A DNA stretch of 16,732 bases. Source: an uncultured Candidatus Melainabacteria bacterium. GTDB lineage: Bacteria > Cyanobacteriota > Vampirovibrionia > Gastranaerophilales > Gastranaerophilaceae. The stretch is from contig CAKUUG010000036.1 of the NCBI GenBank assembly GCA_934692665.1, forward strand, positions 1-16,732, in the 5' to 3' direction. The translations under genes and the position numbers were made by a program. Of the stretch, positions 7,100 through 14,573 are shown in pieces; position 1 is the stretch's first letter; every line of letters starts with the position of its first letter. Below the pieces are notes generated by a model, which saw only the letters and a list, made by a program, of their open reading frames with translations, had not been told where the DNA came from and did no database searches.

Positions 7100-9562
7100 A
7101 TGCAAGTTTCATACGAATGGCTAAATGAATATATAGAGTTATCAGGAATAACTCCTGAAGAAATTGCTCACAATTTGACTATGAGCGGATTAGAAGTCGA
7201 AGAAATCGAATACAAAAAACCTTCTTTTTCTAATATCAAAACAGCAAAAATAATAAAAATCGACACACATCCAAACGCAGACAAACTTCATCTTGTAACA
7301 CTTGATTTAGGCGGAATAGAAAAAGTTGTCGTTTGCGGAGCACAAAATATTGAAGTAGGACAAATTATCCCTTATGCTTCTGTAGGTTCAAAAGTATTAG
7401 ACAGAAAAACAGGTGAACAATTTGAACTTACCCCTGCAGTTATTCGTGGTGTAGAATCTCAAGGAATGTTATGTTCACAAGACGAACTCGGACTAACAGG
7501 AATGCAAGACGAAGACGGCATACTAATTTTAAATAGAATTTTTGATGAAGTTGAATTAAATCAACCATTGGAAAAAGTGTTAAATTTGTCGGACGAAGTA
7601 ATTTTTCACACAGCCCCTACTGCAAACCGTGGGGATGAAATGAGCGTAATAGGTATCGCCAGAGAATTGTCAGCTTTGTTTAATCGTCCTATGAAATTTC
7701 AAAAAGCCGAACCAAAAGAAGATAAAAAAGCAGATTTTGAAGTAGAAATCTTAAATGAAGATGCTTGCAAATTCTATAGCGTTGCTATATTAAAAAATCT
7801 GAAAATCAAACCTTCACCTGATTTTATCCAAAGAAGAATTATAGCATCCGGCATGCGTCCAATAAACAACATTGTCGATATCACAAATTATGTCATGCTT
7901 GAATACGGAACACCTCAACATGCTTTTGATTTTGACAAACTAAACAACTATTTATGCGTTCGTTATGCAAAAGAAAACGAAACACTGGTTACAATTGATG
8001 AAGTCGAAAGAAAATTAACACCACAAAGCGTGGTTATTGCAACAAAAGAAAACCCTGTTTGTGCAGCCGGAGTTTTTGGTGGCTTAAATTCAGAAATTGA
8101 CAACAATACAACAAATATCGCACTGGAAGCTGCATACTTTACTTCTCACACGAATAGAAAATCAGCAAGAAGTATAGGCTATCATTCTGATGCTTCTTCT
8201 CGCTACGAAAGAGGCATAGATATAGAAATGGTTACACCTGCAATGTATCGCTCAATTGAATTATTGCAAAAATATGCAGATGCCGAATTCTGCGGAACAG
8301 CAAAAGCAGGAAACAACAAAGCTTCTGATATAGAAGTTGTTTTAAGAAATTCAGAAATCAAAAGAATTGTTGGAATAGAAATAGGGCAAGAAAGATGTGT
8401 AGAAATTCTTCAAAATTTGGGGTTTGAATTAATGGGCAAAAACCCTGCAGCAGCAAAATTCAAAGTTCCAAGCTATAGAATTAATGATGTATATAGAGAG
8501 ATAGATTTGATAGAAGAAATATCAAGAATCGATGGTTTTGACAAAGTTACACCACAAATTCCCAATATCTCGCAAGGTGCAGACATTAGTTTTGATACAA
8601 GAACAATTAAAAAAATAAACGAAATAATGTTGTCTTATGGGTTTGATGAAATAATTACAAGTTCATTAATCGGCAAAAACCTTGCAAATACATATCTTCA
8701 ACCGTTAAACGACAATATGGCAATTACTGTCCAAAATGCACATAGTGAAGATTTTTCTACATTAAGACAGTATTTAATGCCAAACATGTTAGAAGTTGTT
8801 AAATTCAACTTTGACAACGGAAACAAAGCATTTAGATTTTATGAAATAGGAAAAACATATCTACAAACAGATACACCAAAAGAAGATTCTACCGGCGTAA
8901 AAGAAACAAGAAAATTATCAGGTTGTATTTTTGGTGTTAAAAACAACAACTTAATCAACAAAAGCAGCTATGACTTTTTTACATTAAAAGGAGTTTTAGA
9001 AAATTTGTTTGACGAATTGGGATTGTCAAAAAGAATTATTTATACAGAATTTTCAGAAAATGACAAAAATAACTTTGAATTTCTTCATCCTGCACAAGCT
9101 GCGACTATTTCAATCTTGGGCAAAAACAAAAATTCAATTGGCTACATTGGAAAACTTCATCCAATATTAGCTGACAAAATGAAAATAAACCAACCTTTAT
9201 TTGTTTTTGAGATTGATTTAGAAGAAATTATTTCTTCTGTTAACCAAACAACACCAAAATACAAAAAGCTACCTGTATTTGGTTCTGTACAAAGAGATAT
9301 TGCATTTGTTGTTGATAAAAATATAACCAATGAAACAATAAACAAAACTATTAAAAAAGTCGCAGACAAAAATATTTTCAAAGGCTCAAAAATATTTGAC
9401 ACATACGAAGGTGAAAATATAGGCCAAGGCAAAAAATCTCTTGCATACAGAATCACTCTGCAAGACGAAAACAAAACTCTTACAGATGATATCATCCAAA
9501 CGGAAATCAACAAAATCAAAGCAGGACTGGAAAAAAATATTACAGGTCTTGTGCTTAGGTAG
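7100..9562 (+). CDS. pheT: Phenylalanine--tRNA ligase beta subunit
   Basis: This is the beta chain of the cytoplasmic alpha2-beta2 enzyme that charges tRNA-Phe. At 820 residues it is full length, with the bacterial domain order. MQVSYEWLNEYIEL opens the N-terminal region. The EMAP-type tRNA-binding OB fold follows (about 42-155, with HPNADKL and VRGV-like IRGVESQGMLCS). The B3/B4 editing domain (about 215-390) has GMRPINNIVDITNYVMLEYG. The B5 domain spans about 400-475, and the catalytic-like core runs to about 700. The FDX-ACB anticodon-binding domain (about 725-820) has FGSVQRDIAFVVD and ends TGLVLR. The start is supported by AAGGAA at seven bases. pheS is not adjacent: upstream is an unrelated gene closed by a terminator. 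Split pheS/pheT is known in cyanobacteria. A perfect hairpin terminator follows. Confidence 0.97.
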   Translation: MQVSYEWLNEYIELSGITPEEIAHNLTMSGLEVEEIEYKKPSFSNIKTAKIIKIDTHPNADKLHLVTLDLGGIEKVVVCGAQNIEVGQIIPYASVGSKVLDRKTGEQFELTPAVIRGVESQGMLCSQDELGLTGMQDEDGILILNRIFDEVELNQPLEKVLNLSDEVIFHTAPTANRGDEMSVIGIARELSALFNRPMKFQKAEPKEDKKADFEVEILNEDACKFYSVAILKNLKIKPSPDFIQRRIIASGMRPINNIVDITNYVMLEYGTPQHAFDFDKLNNYLCVRYAKENETLVTIDEVERKLTPQSVVIATKENPVCAAGVFGGLNSEIDNNTTNIALEAAYFTSHTNRKSARSIGYHSDASSRYERGIDIEMVTPAMYRSIELLQKYADAEFCGTAKAGNNKASDIEVVLRNSEIKRIVGIEIGQERCVEILQNLGFELMGKNPAAAKFKVPSYRINDVYREIDLIEEISRIDGFDKVTPQIPNISQGADISFDTRTIKKINEIMLSYGFDEIITSSLIGKNLANTYLQPLNDNMAITVQNAHSEDFSTLRQYLMPNMLEVVKFNFDNGNKAFRFYEIGKTYLQTDTPKEDSTGVKETRKLSGCIFGVKNNNLINKSSYDFFTLKGVLENLFDELGLSKRIIYTEFSENDKNNFEFLHPAQAATISILGKNKNSIGYIGKLHPILADKMKINQPLFVFEIDLEEIISSVNQTTPKYKKLPVFGSVQRDIAFVVDKNITNETINKTIKKVADKNIFKGSKIFDTYEGENIGQGKKSLAYRITLQDENKTLTDDIIQTEINKIKAGLEKNITGLVLR

Positions 9563-9567
9563 AAATT

Positions 9568-9602
9568 TTAAAACCGCCTTATTTCTATTAAGGCGGTTTT
9601 AA
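9568..9602. terminator. Perfect 14-bp hairpin, probably a bidirectional terminator
   Basis: TTAAAACCGCCTTA (9568-9581) pairs perfectly with TAAGGCGGTTTTAA (9589-9602) across a seven-base loop. The A-rich left arm and T-rich right arm supply a U tract in either direction. It lies between the convergent pheT and the 84-aa gene, so it can end both transcripts. Confidence 0.88.
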
Positions 9603-9633
9603 TTTAAAATTTATTTTATTTTTAATTTTGAAT

Positions 9634-9888
9634 TTATCTTTGATTCATTGTTCTGACGTCATAAGTATTGTAATTAACATTGTTATTATTGTAATTGATT
9701 TTTGCAGCAGCAGCCGCTTCCATTCTTCTATTCTTTTCAGCAATTTTTTGTTCTTGACGCAATTTCTTTTGTCCACGAATAGTGCTGCTTACATTTATTG
9801 TATTATCCGGATTGTAAGTTGTTCTAGCGAGCACACTCATACTAAGCATTAATGAAGTTAAAACAAATATACTAAAAAACTTTTTCAT
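9634..9888 (-). CDS. Small secreted or periplasmic protein (84 aa)
   Basis: A clear signal peptide is present: MKKF, a hydrophobic core (about 5-20) and a VLA-RT cleavage site after residue 21. The mature part is about 63 residues. It has a basic, probably helical stretch (RGQKKLRQEQKIAEKNRRMEAAAAA, about 38-62) and then an Asn/Tyr-rich tail. No cysteines, no lipobox and no enzyme motif are visible. The family is not recognised. GGAGGA, one of the strongest ribosome binding sites in the window, sits three to four bases before the ATG, which suggests high expression. It shares the bidirectional terminator with convergent pheT. The upstream gap holds three TTTGTAAA boxes. Confidence 0.8.
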   Translation of the reverse strand: MKKFFSIFVLTSLMLSMSVLARTTYNPDNTINVSSTIRGQKKLRQEQKIAEKNRRMEAAAAAKINYNNNNVNYNTYDVRTMNQR

Positions 9889-9930
9889 AGTTCCTCCAAG
9901 AAAATAACTATATATTAATATAAAACGATA

Positions 9931-9973
9931 TTTGTAAAAAAAATGCTCTTTTGTAAAGACAAATTTTTACAAA
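9931..9973 (-). repeat. Three TTTGTAAA/TTTACAAA boxes upstream of the 84-aa gene
   Basis: TTTGTAAA occurs at 9931-9938 and 9950-9957, 19 bases apart, and inverted as TTTACAAA at 9966-9973. The last two can form a hairpin with an eight-base loop. They lie 43-85 bases upstream of the 84-aa secreted-protein gene, where an operator would be expected. In AT-rich DNA some of this may be chance. No convincing -35/-10 pair could be fixed in this gap. Confidence 0.35.
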
Positions 9974-10065
9974 GCTTAATATCTAAACCAAAAAACCTTA
10001 AGTCTGCACAGTTTTAAAGATATTTTTTCTATTCCGGTAAAATCATATTGTTAACAAAATGTTTA

Positions 10066-10100
10066 AAAATAAAAAAAACCTTGTAACTTCTACAAGGTTT
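10066..10100 (-). terminator. Rho-independent terminator of the methyltransferase gene
   Basis: AAACCTTGTA (10076-10085) and TACAAGGTTT (10091-10100) form a perfect ten-base stem with a five-base loop. Read on the minus strand the stem runs into eight T residues. It begins 18 bases after the methyltransferase stop codon. Confidence 0.9.
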
Positions 10101-10118
10101 ACTATTCTCTTTCTTGTC

Positions 10119-11015
10119 TTACTTAGTTTTCACTTTCTTCAGTTTTGTTTTTTGAAAAATCATAATATATTCATGTTCAAAAATATTAAAACCTCCGGCA
10201 AGTGCCCTGTATCGCCACAAATTAGCATTTTTTCCTTTAGCTTTTTCGTTGCCTACAATATTTTTTACAATGACAGCTTTAGTTACAAATCCTAATTCTT
10301 CCATTCTTTTTTGACATTCAAAACCCAAAGAATAATATCTGCTATTTGCATATTTGTCACCAATAATTAACGCTGCAAAACGATTTTGTTCCAATAAATC
10401 ATAACCGTTTTTTGCAACTTTTTTAAACAAATCGTAAAATTCTTCCGTAGAAGAACAATTGGACAAGTCTTCTTTTTTGTCAGAAAACTTTATAATATCG
10501 TCATAAGGTGGATGAAGCAACAAAAACTGAGCCTTGCTTTCTCCCATGATTTCAAGTCTTGCTTGAACTTTTTGTTTTGCTTCTTCGCTTGCACTGTCAC
10601 CTTGGATAATATTTACATTCACAACCAAATCTTTTGGAGTGAATTTTTCTGACACATAGTCAACCATTTCTTGCTTCAATTCAACCCCAATGCAACGACG
10701 AGAGAGTCTTTTTGCTTCTATTCCTGTTGTTCCTGAACCAAAAAACAAGTCTAAAACTACATCATTTTTTTTAGTATAGCGTTCAAGAAGCTGAGTTGCG
10801 ATTTGCGGAATATAATTTCCGTGATAATCATAACTATGGCCATTAGACTTGTCACGAGAAGCAAATTCCCACCAAGTACCTGTTTTGATATCGCTGTACA
10901 TTTTCCAGTTATTTAAATCAATATCATTGTATGGCTTTGTTTTGACCGGTTTAACAACTTCTAATTGCGTTGTTTTTTGCTGTTTTTTAGTATTCGTTTT
11001 TGTTGTGGCAGGCAT
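10119..11015 (-). CDS. Site-specific DNA amino-methyltransferase (N6-adenine or N4-cytosine type), apparently orphan
   Basis: A Rossmann-fold SAM-dependent DNA methyltransferase. Motif X-like GNYIPQIATQLLERY (66-80) precedes motif I VLDLFFGSGTT (87-97), the SAM-binding loop, and the acidic motif II GVELK (110-114). IIQGDS (136-141) is motif III-like, and the catalytic motif IV is LLLHPPYDD (165-173). The His in place of Asp/Asn/Ser in the (D/N/S)PPY box is unusual, but I recall HPPY in some bacterial and phage amino-methylases. The order X-I-IV is unlike the beta group. At 298 residues there is little room for a large target-recognition domain. The Lys/Thr-rich N-terminus (1-30) looks disordered. 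AAAGGTGAT is the ribosome binding site. No restriction enzyme or specificity subunit is adjacent, so a regulatory or solitary enzyme is likely. Target sequence and methylated base cannot be read from the sequence. Confidence 0.88.
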   Translation of the reverse strand: MPATTKTNTKKQQKTTQLEVVKPVKTKPYNDIDLNNWKMYSDIKTGTWWEFASRDKSNGHSYDYHGNYIPQIATQLLERYTKKNDVVLDLFFGSGTTGIEAKRLSRRCIGVELKQEMVDYVSEKFTPKDLVVNVNIIQGDSASEEAKQKVQARLEIMGESKAQFLLLHPPYDDIIKFSDKKEDLSNCSSTEEFYDLFKKVAKNGYDLLEQNRFAALIIGDKYANSRYYSLGFECQKRMEELGFVTKAVIVKNIVGNEKAKGKNANLWRYRALAGGFNIFEHEYIMIFQKTKLKKVKTK

Positions 11016-11043
11016 AAATCACCTTTAAAATCTAACTTTGAAA

Positions 11044-11049
11044 AGTATA
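11044..11049 (-). promoter_or_regulatory. -10 box of the methyltransferase gene
   Basis: The minus strand reads TATACT, a good -10 match, 29 bases before the ATG, giving a leader of about 22 bases that holds the AAAGGTGAT ribosome binding site. TTGATT at 11070-11075 could be a -35, but the 20-base spacer is long. Confidence 0.45.
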
Positions 11050-11138
11050 TAAAAAAATGCAGTAAATTAAATCAACTAAATTTATTAAAAAAATTTAACA
11101 TATTAGCAATTTTTTTCATTTAGTAGTTTTATGATTAT

Positions 11139-12746
11139 ATGATAAAAGCAATTAGAAATTTTAATTTTACAGGTGAAGTACAAACACCGCAAACACCAAA
11201 AACCCACAGTCCGTTTTTGAACCAACTTCTCAATCAAAAAGGGCTTTTGGCTCAACCTATAAAAGATACGTTTGAAAAAGGAAATAGCAAACTATCAATA
11301 TATTATTATAACGATACCCACGGAAATTCTGACCAAATGGCAGGATTAGTCAATGCAGCAAAAGATTTTAAATCAAAACATTCTGCAACTCCAAACTTAA
11401 TACTTTCTGCAGGTGACAATTGTTCCGGTGGTGACGCTAAAAAAAATGAGTTTATTTTCGATTTAATGCAAGATATGATGCAAGTAGATGCTTCAGCAAT
11501 CGGAAACCATGAAATAGATGCAACAAAAGAAGGTTTTGTCGATGCTCTAAAAGAAAGAACAATGCCATTTGTTGCAACAAATGTAGAATTTGACAATGAA
11601 ACGCTAAAAAAACTCGTCAAAAAATCTCTAATCGTAGAAAAAAATGGCGAGAAGTTCGGTATAATCGGTGCTATGCCACAAGATTTTGAATCTTGTACCA
11701 AAAAAGCCGTGCAAGATGGTGTTGATGTAGATGATTTTGATGATACAGTAGAACATTTGCAAGAAGAAATCAACAACCTAAGAAGTCAAGGTATCAATAA
11801 AATAATAATGTTGTCCCACTCTAGTTATGAAACAGACAAACAGCTGGCACAAAACTTGGATGGTGTTGATATTATAATTGGTGGTCACAGTCATACTGTT
11901 GTAAAAGGTGCGCAAGAAGGCGAAAATCTTTTGCAATCAAAATCAAAAGAACCTGTAATTATTACACAAGCGGGTGAAAATGGAAAATACTATGGAAATT
12001 TGGATGTAGAATTTAACGACAACGGTATTATTACAAAAGTAAGCAACAAATTAACTCCAAGTACAAATCAAGAAAAATCCCCTGCGATAGAATACATAAA
12101 AAATGCAAAAATGGGTAAAAGCGAAAAAATAGGCAATTTGACTTATGTTGAGCCGCTACCTAATAACAGAAGAATAGAACCATGCGGTTGGACATGTACT
12201 GTTGCCGATTCTATGAAAGAAGAATTGGGCGTTGATGTTGCATTAATAAATTCTGCCAACATAAGAAAAGTTCCAAAAGCAGGCACTCTAACGCAAAGAG
12301 ATGTTACAGAATCTGCACCAATGAAAAACAATTTAATAAAGACAAGATTAACCCAAAAACAGCTTGTTGAGTCAGTGAAAAATGCCGCAAAAGCAACATT
12401 CTCTAGTCAAAATGGAGAACCGGGACTTATTCAAGGAAGTGGTTTCTCGTACAAAATAGATGATAAAGGCAATCTTCTTGAGATGAAAATTTTAGACAAG
12501 CAAGGTAATGCCACTCCTCTTGACATTAACAATCCGTCAGAAGATATTACATATAGTGCAGCTTATGATACATTTATGGCACAAAAAGACGGCGAAACTC
12601 CGGAACTTGCACCAAAATTTGAAACAGAAACGCTGGATTACGACAAAGACAAAACTATGATGGACTATTTGAGCAAGATGTCAAATACAAATGACATCAA
12701 AATCAAATATGATAATAGAATTGAAATAGTAAAAACAGCAAAATAG
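11139..12746 (+). CDS. UshA/5'-nucleotidase family metallophosphoesterase without a signal peptide
   Basis: A two-domain 5'-nucleotidase/2',3'-cyclic phosphodiesterase-type enzyme expected to release phosphate from nucleotides. The N-terminal calcineurin-like domain has all metal-site motifs: NDTHG (58-62, Asp59 and His61), AGDN (Asp93), GNHE (Asn123-His124), LSHSS (His227) and GGHSH (His250, His252). The C-terminal 5'-nucleotidase domain (about 320-530) has LINSANIR (usually N-[SG]-G-x-I-R), the block TQRDVTESAPMKNN, then RLTQKQLVESV, and GLIQGSGFSY. Family members are normally exported, but the N-terminus (MIKAIRNFNFTGEVQTP) has no hydrophobic core, so this one looks cytoplasmic or exported by another route. 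Residues 40-48 (PIKDTFEKG) resemble the 960-aa protein. No ribosome binding site precedes the ATG, and the in-frame upstream sequence offers no better start. Its last 44 bases overlap convergent uppP. Confidence 0.9.
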   Translation: MIKAIRNFNFTGEVQTPQTPKTHSPFLNQLLNQKGLLAQPIKDTFEKGNSKLSIYYYNDTHGNSDQMAGLVNAAKDFKSKHSATPNLILSAGDNCSGGDAKKNEFIFDLMQDMMQVDASAIGNHEIDATKEGFVDALKERTMPFVATNVEFDNETLKKLVKKSLIVEKNGEKFGIIGAMPQDFESCTKKAVQDGVDVDDFDDTVEHLQEEINNLRSQGINKIIMLSHSSYETDKQLAQNLDGVDIIIGGHSHTVVKGAQEGENLLQSKSKEPVIITQAGENGKYYGNLDVEFNDNGIITKVSNKLTPSTNQEKSPAIEYIKNAKMGKSEKIGNLTYVEPLPNNRRIEPCGWTCTVADSMKEELGVDVALINSANIRKVPKAGTLTQRDVTESAPMKNNLIKTRLTQKQLVESVKNAAKATFSSQNGEPGLIQGSGFSYKIDDKGNLLEMKILDKQGNATPLDINNPSEDITYSAAYDTFMAQKDGETPELAPKFETETLDYDKDKTMMDYLSKMSNTNDIKIKYDNRIEIVKTAK

Positions 12747-13545
12747 AAACCACTGTGCAATAATAACCGAAAACTTTCAGGCTTATCTTTGACAACATTT
12801 TCATAAAGTATTTTATACACAGATATCCAACAACAAAAGAAGCCAAAAATCCTAAAATTATTGCTTTAAAGTTGTATGTTGAAAATTCGCTAAAGTCAAT
12901 TTCAATCAAAGGATAAATCATAGAAGCAAGCAGTATTATAGGGATACTCATCAAAAATGAAAATCGTGCAGCTTTGACTCTATCCATGCCATTGAACAAT
13001 GCAGTCGAAATCGTCAAACCACTTCTTGAAAACCCCGGAAAAACAGCCAGCCCCTGTGCTATTGCAACAAGTATTGTTGTTTTTAAATTTAGTTTTTTAT
13101 TTCCTTTGTAAAACTTTTCACTAAAAAGCAGCACCAAACCTGTGCCAAAAAGGAAAAAGCAAATGTATTTCGGATAATTAATTAAATTTTCAACTTTGTC
13201 TTTTATAAGCAAACCAACAACACCTGTAATCACGGTTGACAACATAATATACAGAGTTAATTTGAAATTTTCGTTTTCATATTTTTTCTCTTTTAAACTT
13301 TTAAAAAAATCTATAAAAATAGTTTTTAAATCACTAAAAAAATAAATTAAAACAGCAATCAATGTTGCCAAATGAACCATTATATCAAAAAATATTTCTT
13401 CGGAATTCGCTTCTAGCGTGTGAGTTGAATTTGTAATCAAATTGTACAATGTATTTGAAAAAACAATATGAGCAGAACTTGATATTGGCAAAAATTCGCT
13501 CAGCCCTTGAATAGAGCCTGTTATAACAGCTTGTAGAGTTTGCAT
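12703..13545 (-). CDS. uppP: Undecaprenyl-diphosphatase (UppP/BacA family)
   Basis: An integral membrane phosphatase that converts undecaprenyl pyrophosphate to the monophosphate, recycling the lipid carrier for peptidoglycan and other envelope polymers; overproduction gives bacitracin resistance. Signature 1 is QGLSEFLPISSSAH (13-26) with the catalytic Glu17 and His26. Signature 2 is PGFSRSG (170-176) with Arg174. The Glu that begins signature 1 in the E. coli protein is Gln13 here, as in many homologues. At 280 residues with about eight hydrophobic segments it has normal length. The ATG is 12 bases after the queD stop, and its ribosome binding site (AGGA) overlaps that stop, so queD and uppP form one operon with possible translational coupling. 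The 3' end overlaps the opposing nucleotidase gene by 44 bases, leaving no room for a conventional terminator between them. Confidence 0.95.
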   Translation of the reverse strand: MQTLQAVITGSIQGLSEFLPISSSAHIVFSNTLYNLITNSTHTLEANSEEIFFDIMVHLATLIAVLIYFFSDLKTIFIDFFKSLKEKKYENENFKLTLYIMLSTVITGVVGLLIKDKVENLINYPKYICFFLFGTGLVLLFSEKFYKGNKKLNLKTTILVAIAQGLAVFPGFSRSGLTISTALFNGMDRVKAARFSFLMSIPIILLASMIYPLIEIDFSEFSTYNFKAIILGFLASFVVGYLCIKYFMKMLSKISLKVFGYYCTVVSILLFLLFQFYYHI

Positions 13546-13557
13546 ATAATATTAATC

Positions 13558-13917
13558 CTATTCTTCAAAATAACTAGCACGAGAAGTGGTTGTTTCCCAA
13601 ACATTTACTCTTGAAACTTGGGGAATGACTTTTTTTGCTTCCGTAAAAATAAATTTAGCAATAAACTCCGAACTCGGACTTTGCCCCTTAAACTCTTCCA
13701 GTTCATTTAAGTCTTTATGATCCAAGTAATCAACGATTTCATTGACTTTCTTTTTTAATACTTTAAAATCAATTAAAATATTTGACTTGTCTAATTCGCT
13801 CCCTTTTGCATAAACTTCAACTTTCCAGTTGTGTCCATGGGGATTTTCACATTTGCCTTTATAGTTGAGCAAATGATGTGCTGATGAAAAATTTGTTTCT
13901 ACTCTTACTTCAAACAT
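13558..13917 (-). CDS. queD: 6-carboxy-5,6,7,8-tetrahydropterin synthase
   Basis: A PTPS-fold zinc enzyme that converts dihydroneopterin triphosphate to 6-carboxytetrahydropterin, the second step from GTP to preQ0 and queuosine. The zinc ligands are visible: His14 in FSSAHH, and His27 and His29 in PHGHNW. The catalytic Cys23 (KGKCENPHGH), Asp66-His67 (LDHKDLNE) and Glu108 (VWETTTS) are all present. PSSEFIA replaces the more common PTAENIA. At 119 residues it has the usual length. It is the first gene of a two-gene operon with uppP; no other queuosine gene is in the window. No ribosome binding site precedes the ATG, while an extended -10 element ends exactly six bases upstream, predicting a leaderless transcript. 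A related pterin synthase role is possible, but the Cys-containing motif favours QueD. Confidence 0.94.
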   Translation of the reverse strand: MFEVRVETNFSSAHHLLNYKGKCENPHGHNWKVEVYAKGSELDKSNILIDFKVLKKKVNEIVDYLDHKDLNELEEFKGQSPSSEFIAKFIFTEAKKVIPQVSRVNVWETTTSRASYFEE

Positions 13918-13932
13918 AAAATAATAATAACA
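13918..13932 (-). promoter_or_regulatory. Extended -10 promoter of queD-uppP, predicting a leaderless mRNA
   Basis: On the minus strand TGT-TATTAT (13932 to 13924) is followed by six bases (TATTTT) and the queD ATG. This is the same geometry as rqcH and the thioesterase gene. The element directly abuts the T tract of the upstream terminator. Confidence 0.6.
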
Positions 13933-13933
13933 T

Positions 13934-13963
13934 AAAAAAATATCGACAATAGTGTCGATATTT
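13934..13963 (-). terminator. Rho-independent terminator of the 153-aa gene
   Basis: AAATATCGACA (13938-13948) and TGTCGATATTT (13953-13963) make a perfect 11-base stem with a four-base loop. On the minus strand the stem leads into a run of T residues ending at 13934. It starts 25 bases after the 153-aa stop codon and separates that gene from the queD-uppP operon. Confidence 0.88.
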
Positions 13964-13988
13964 AAAATTGATAAATTAAATATAAAAT

Positions 13989-14450
13989 TTAAATTAATGC
14001 ATCTAATGATTTTGAAGGTTTTTTCGCATTTGCAACAGCATTGCCCGTGCTATCAAGTATTTTTGATGCATTGTTGCCAAAAGCATCAATTACTTGCACT
14101 TTAGCCGGAGCGGTTTTTGAAGTGGCATCGCTTTTTGCAATAATCAAACTTATTTTGTCATTGTTTCTTTTTGACAAAATTTCTGAATCAGTTTGCAAAT
14201 TGCCGTTCATAAATTGTTGCAAAAACGACATCTTAGCGATAATCAATTTTGATTCATCATAATTTGCCGTAACCAAATCACGAGCAAGACAAGTAACAGC
14301 TGCCTCTACACCGGCATCATCGTTTCTTCTTGCAGTTTCTTTTTGGTGAGAAGGTTTAATTGTTTGTTTGAATGTTTTGTTGATAAATTTCTCTTCTTTT
14401 TCTGTAATGTTTACAGGATAATAAGCATTTGACACAGAGTTTATAGCCAC
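13989..14450 (-). CDS. Hypothetical soluble protein (153 aa)
   Basis: The family is not recognised. The GTG start is chosen because TAGGTG sits about four bases upstream and no better in-frame start is seen. There is no signal peptide or transmembrane segment. Residues 1-40 are polar with a basic patch. A likely helical centre (about 45-85) has alternating hydrophobic residues (AAVTCLARDLV and IIAKMSFLQQFM). The C-terminal third is Ala/Ser/Lys-rich and probably flexible. The N-terminus MAINSVS resembles MPVNTVN of the 351-aa protein. It has its own terminator and is divergent from the thioesterase gene, so it is probably monocistronic. No functional motif is visible. Confidence 0.7.
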   Translation of the reverse strand: MAINSVSNAYYPVNITEKEEKFINKTFKQTIKPSHQKETARRNDDAGVEAAVTCLARDLVTANYDESKLIIAKMSFLQQFMNGNLQTDSEILSKRNNDKISLIIAKSDATSKTAPAKVQVIDAFGNNASKILDSTGNAVANAKKPSKSLDALI

Positions 14451-14558
14451 TTTACACCTAACTTAACTTTTAACTACTAACATACGTACAAAACAAAAAT
14501 TTAATTTTTTTTGCTAAAAAAGTAACAAATGTAAAAAAATGTTTAATTGATTTGTTTG

Positions 14559-14573
14559 TGGTAAAATAGATAT
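14559..14573 (+). promoter_or_regulatory. Extended -10 promoter of the thioesterase gene, predicting a leaderless mRNA
   Basis: TGG-TAAAAT (14559-14567) is followed by six bases (AGATAT) and the ATG at 14574, so the expected transcription start is the A of the start codon. No ribosome binding site exists in the gap, and no good -35 is seen, as expected for an extended -10 promoter. Confidence 0.6.

Noticed and set aside
9628..9852. Plus-strand 74-codon frame over the secreted-protein gene
   Set aside because: The minus-strand frame has a signal peptide and a GGAGGA ribosome binding site; this one has neither and starts just after the terminator.
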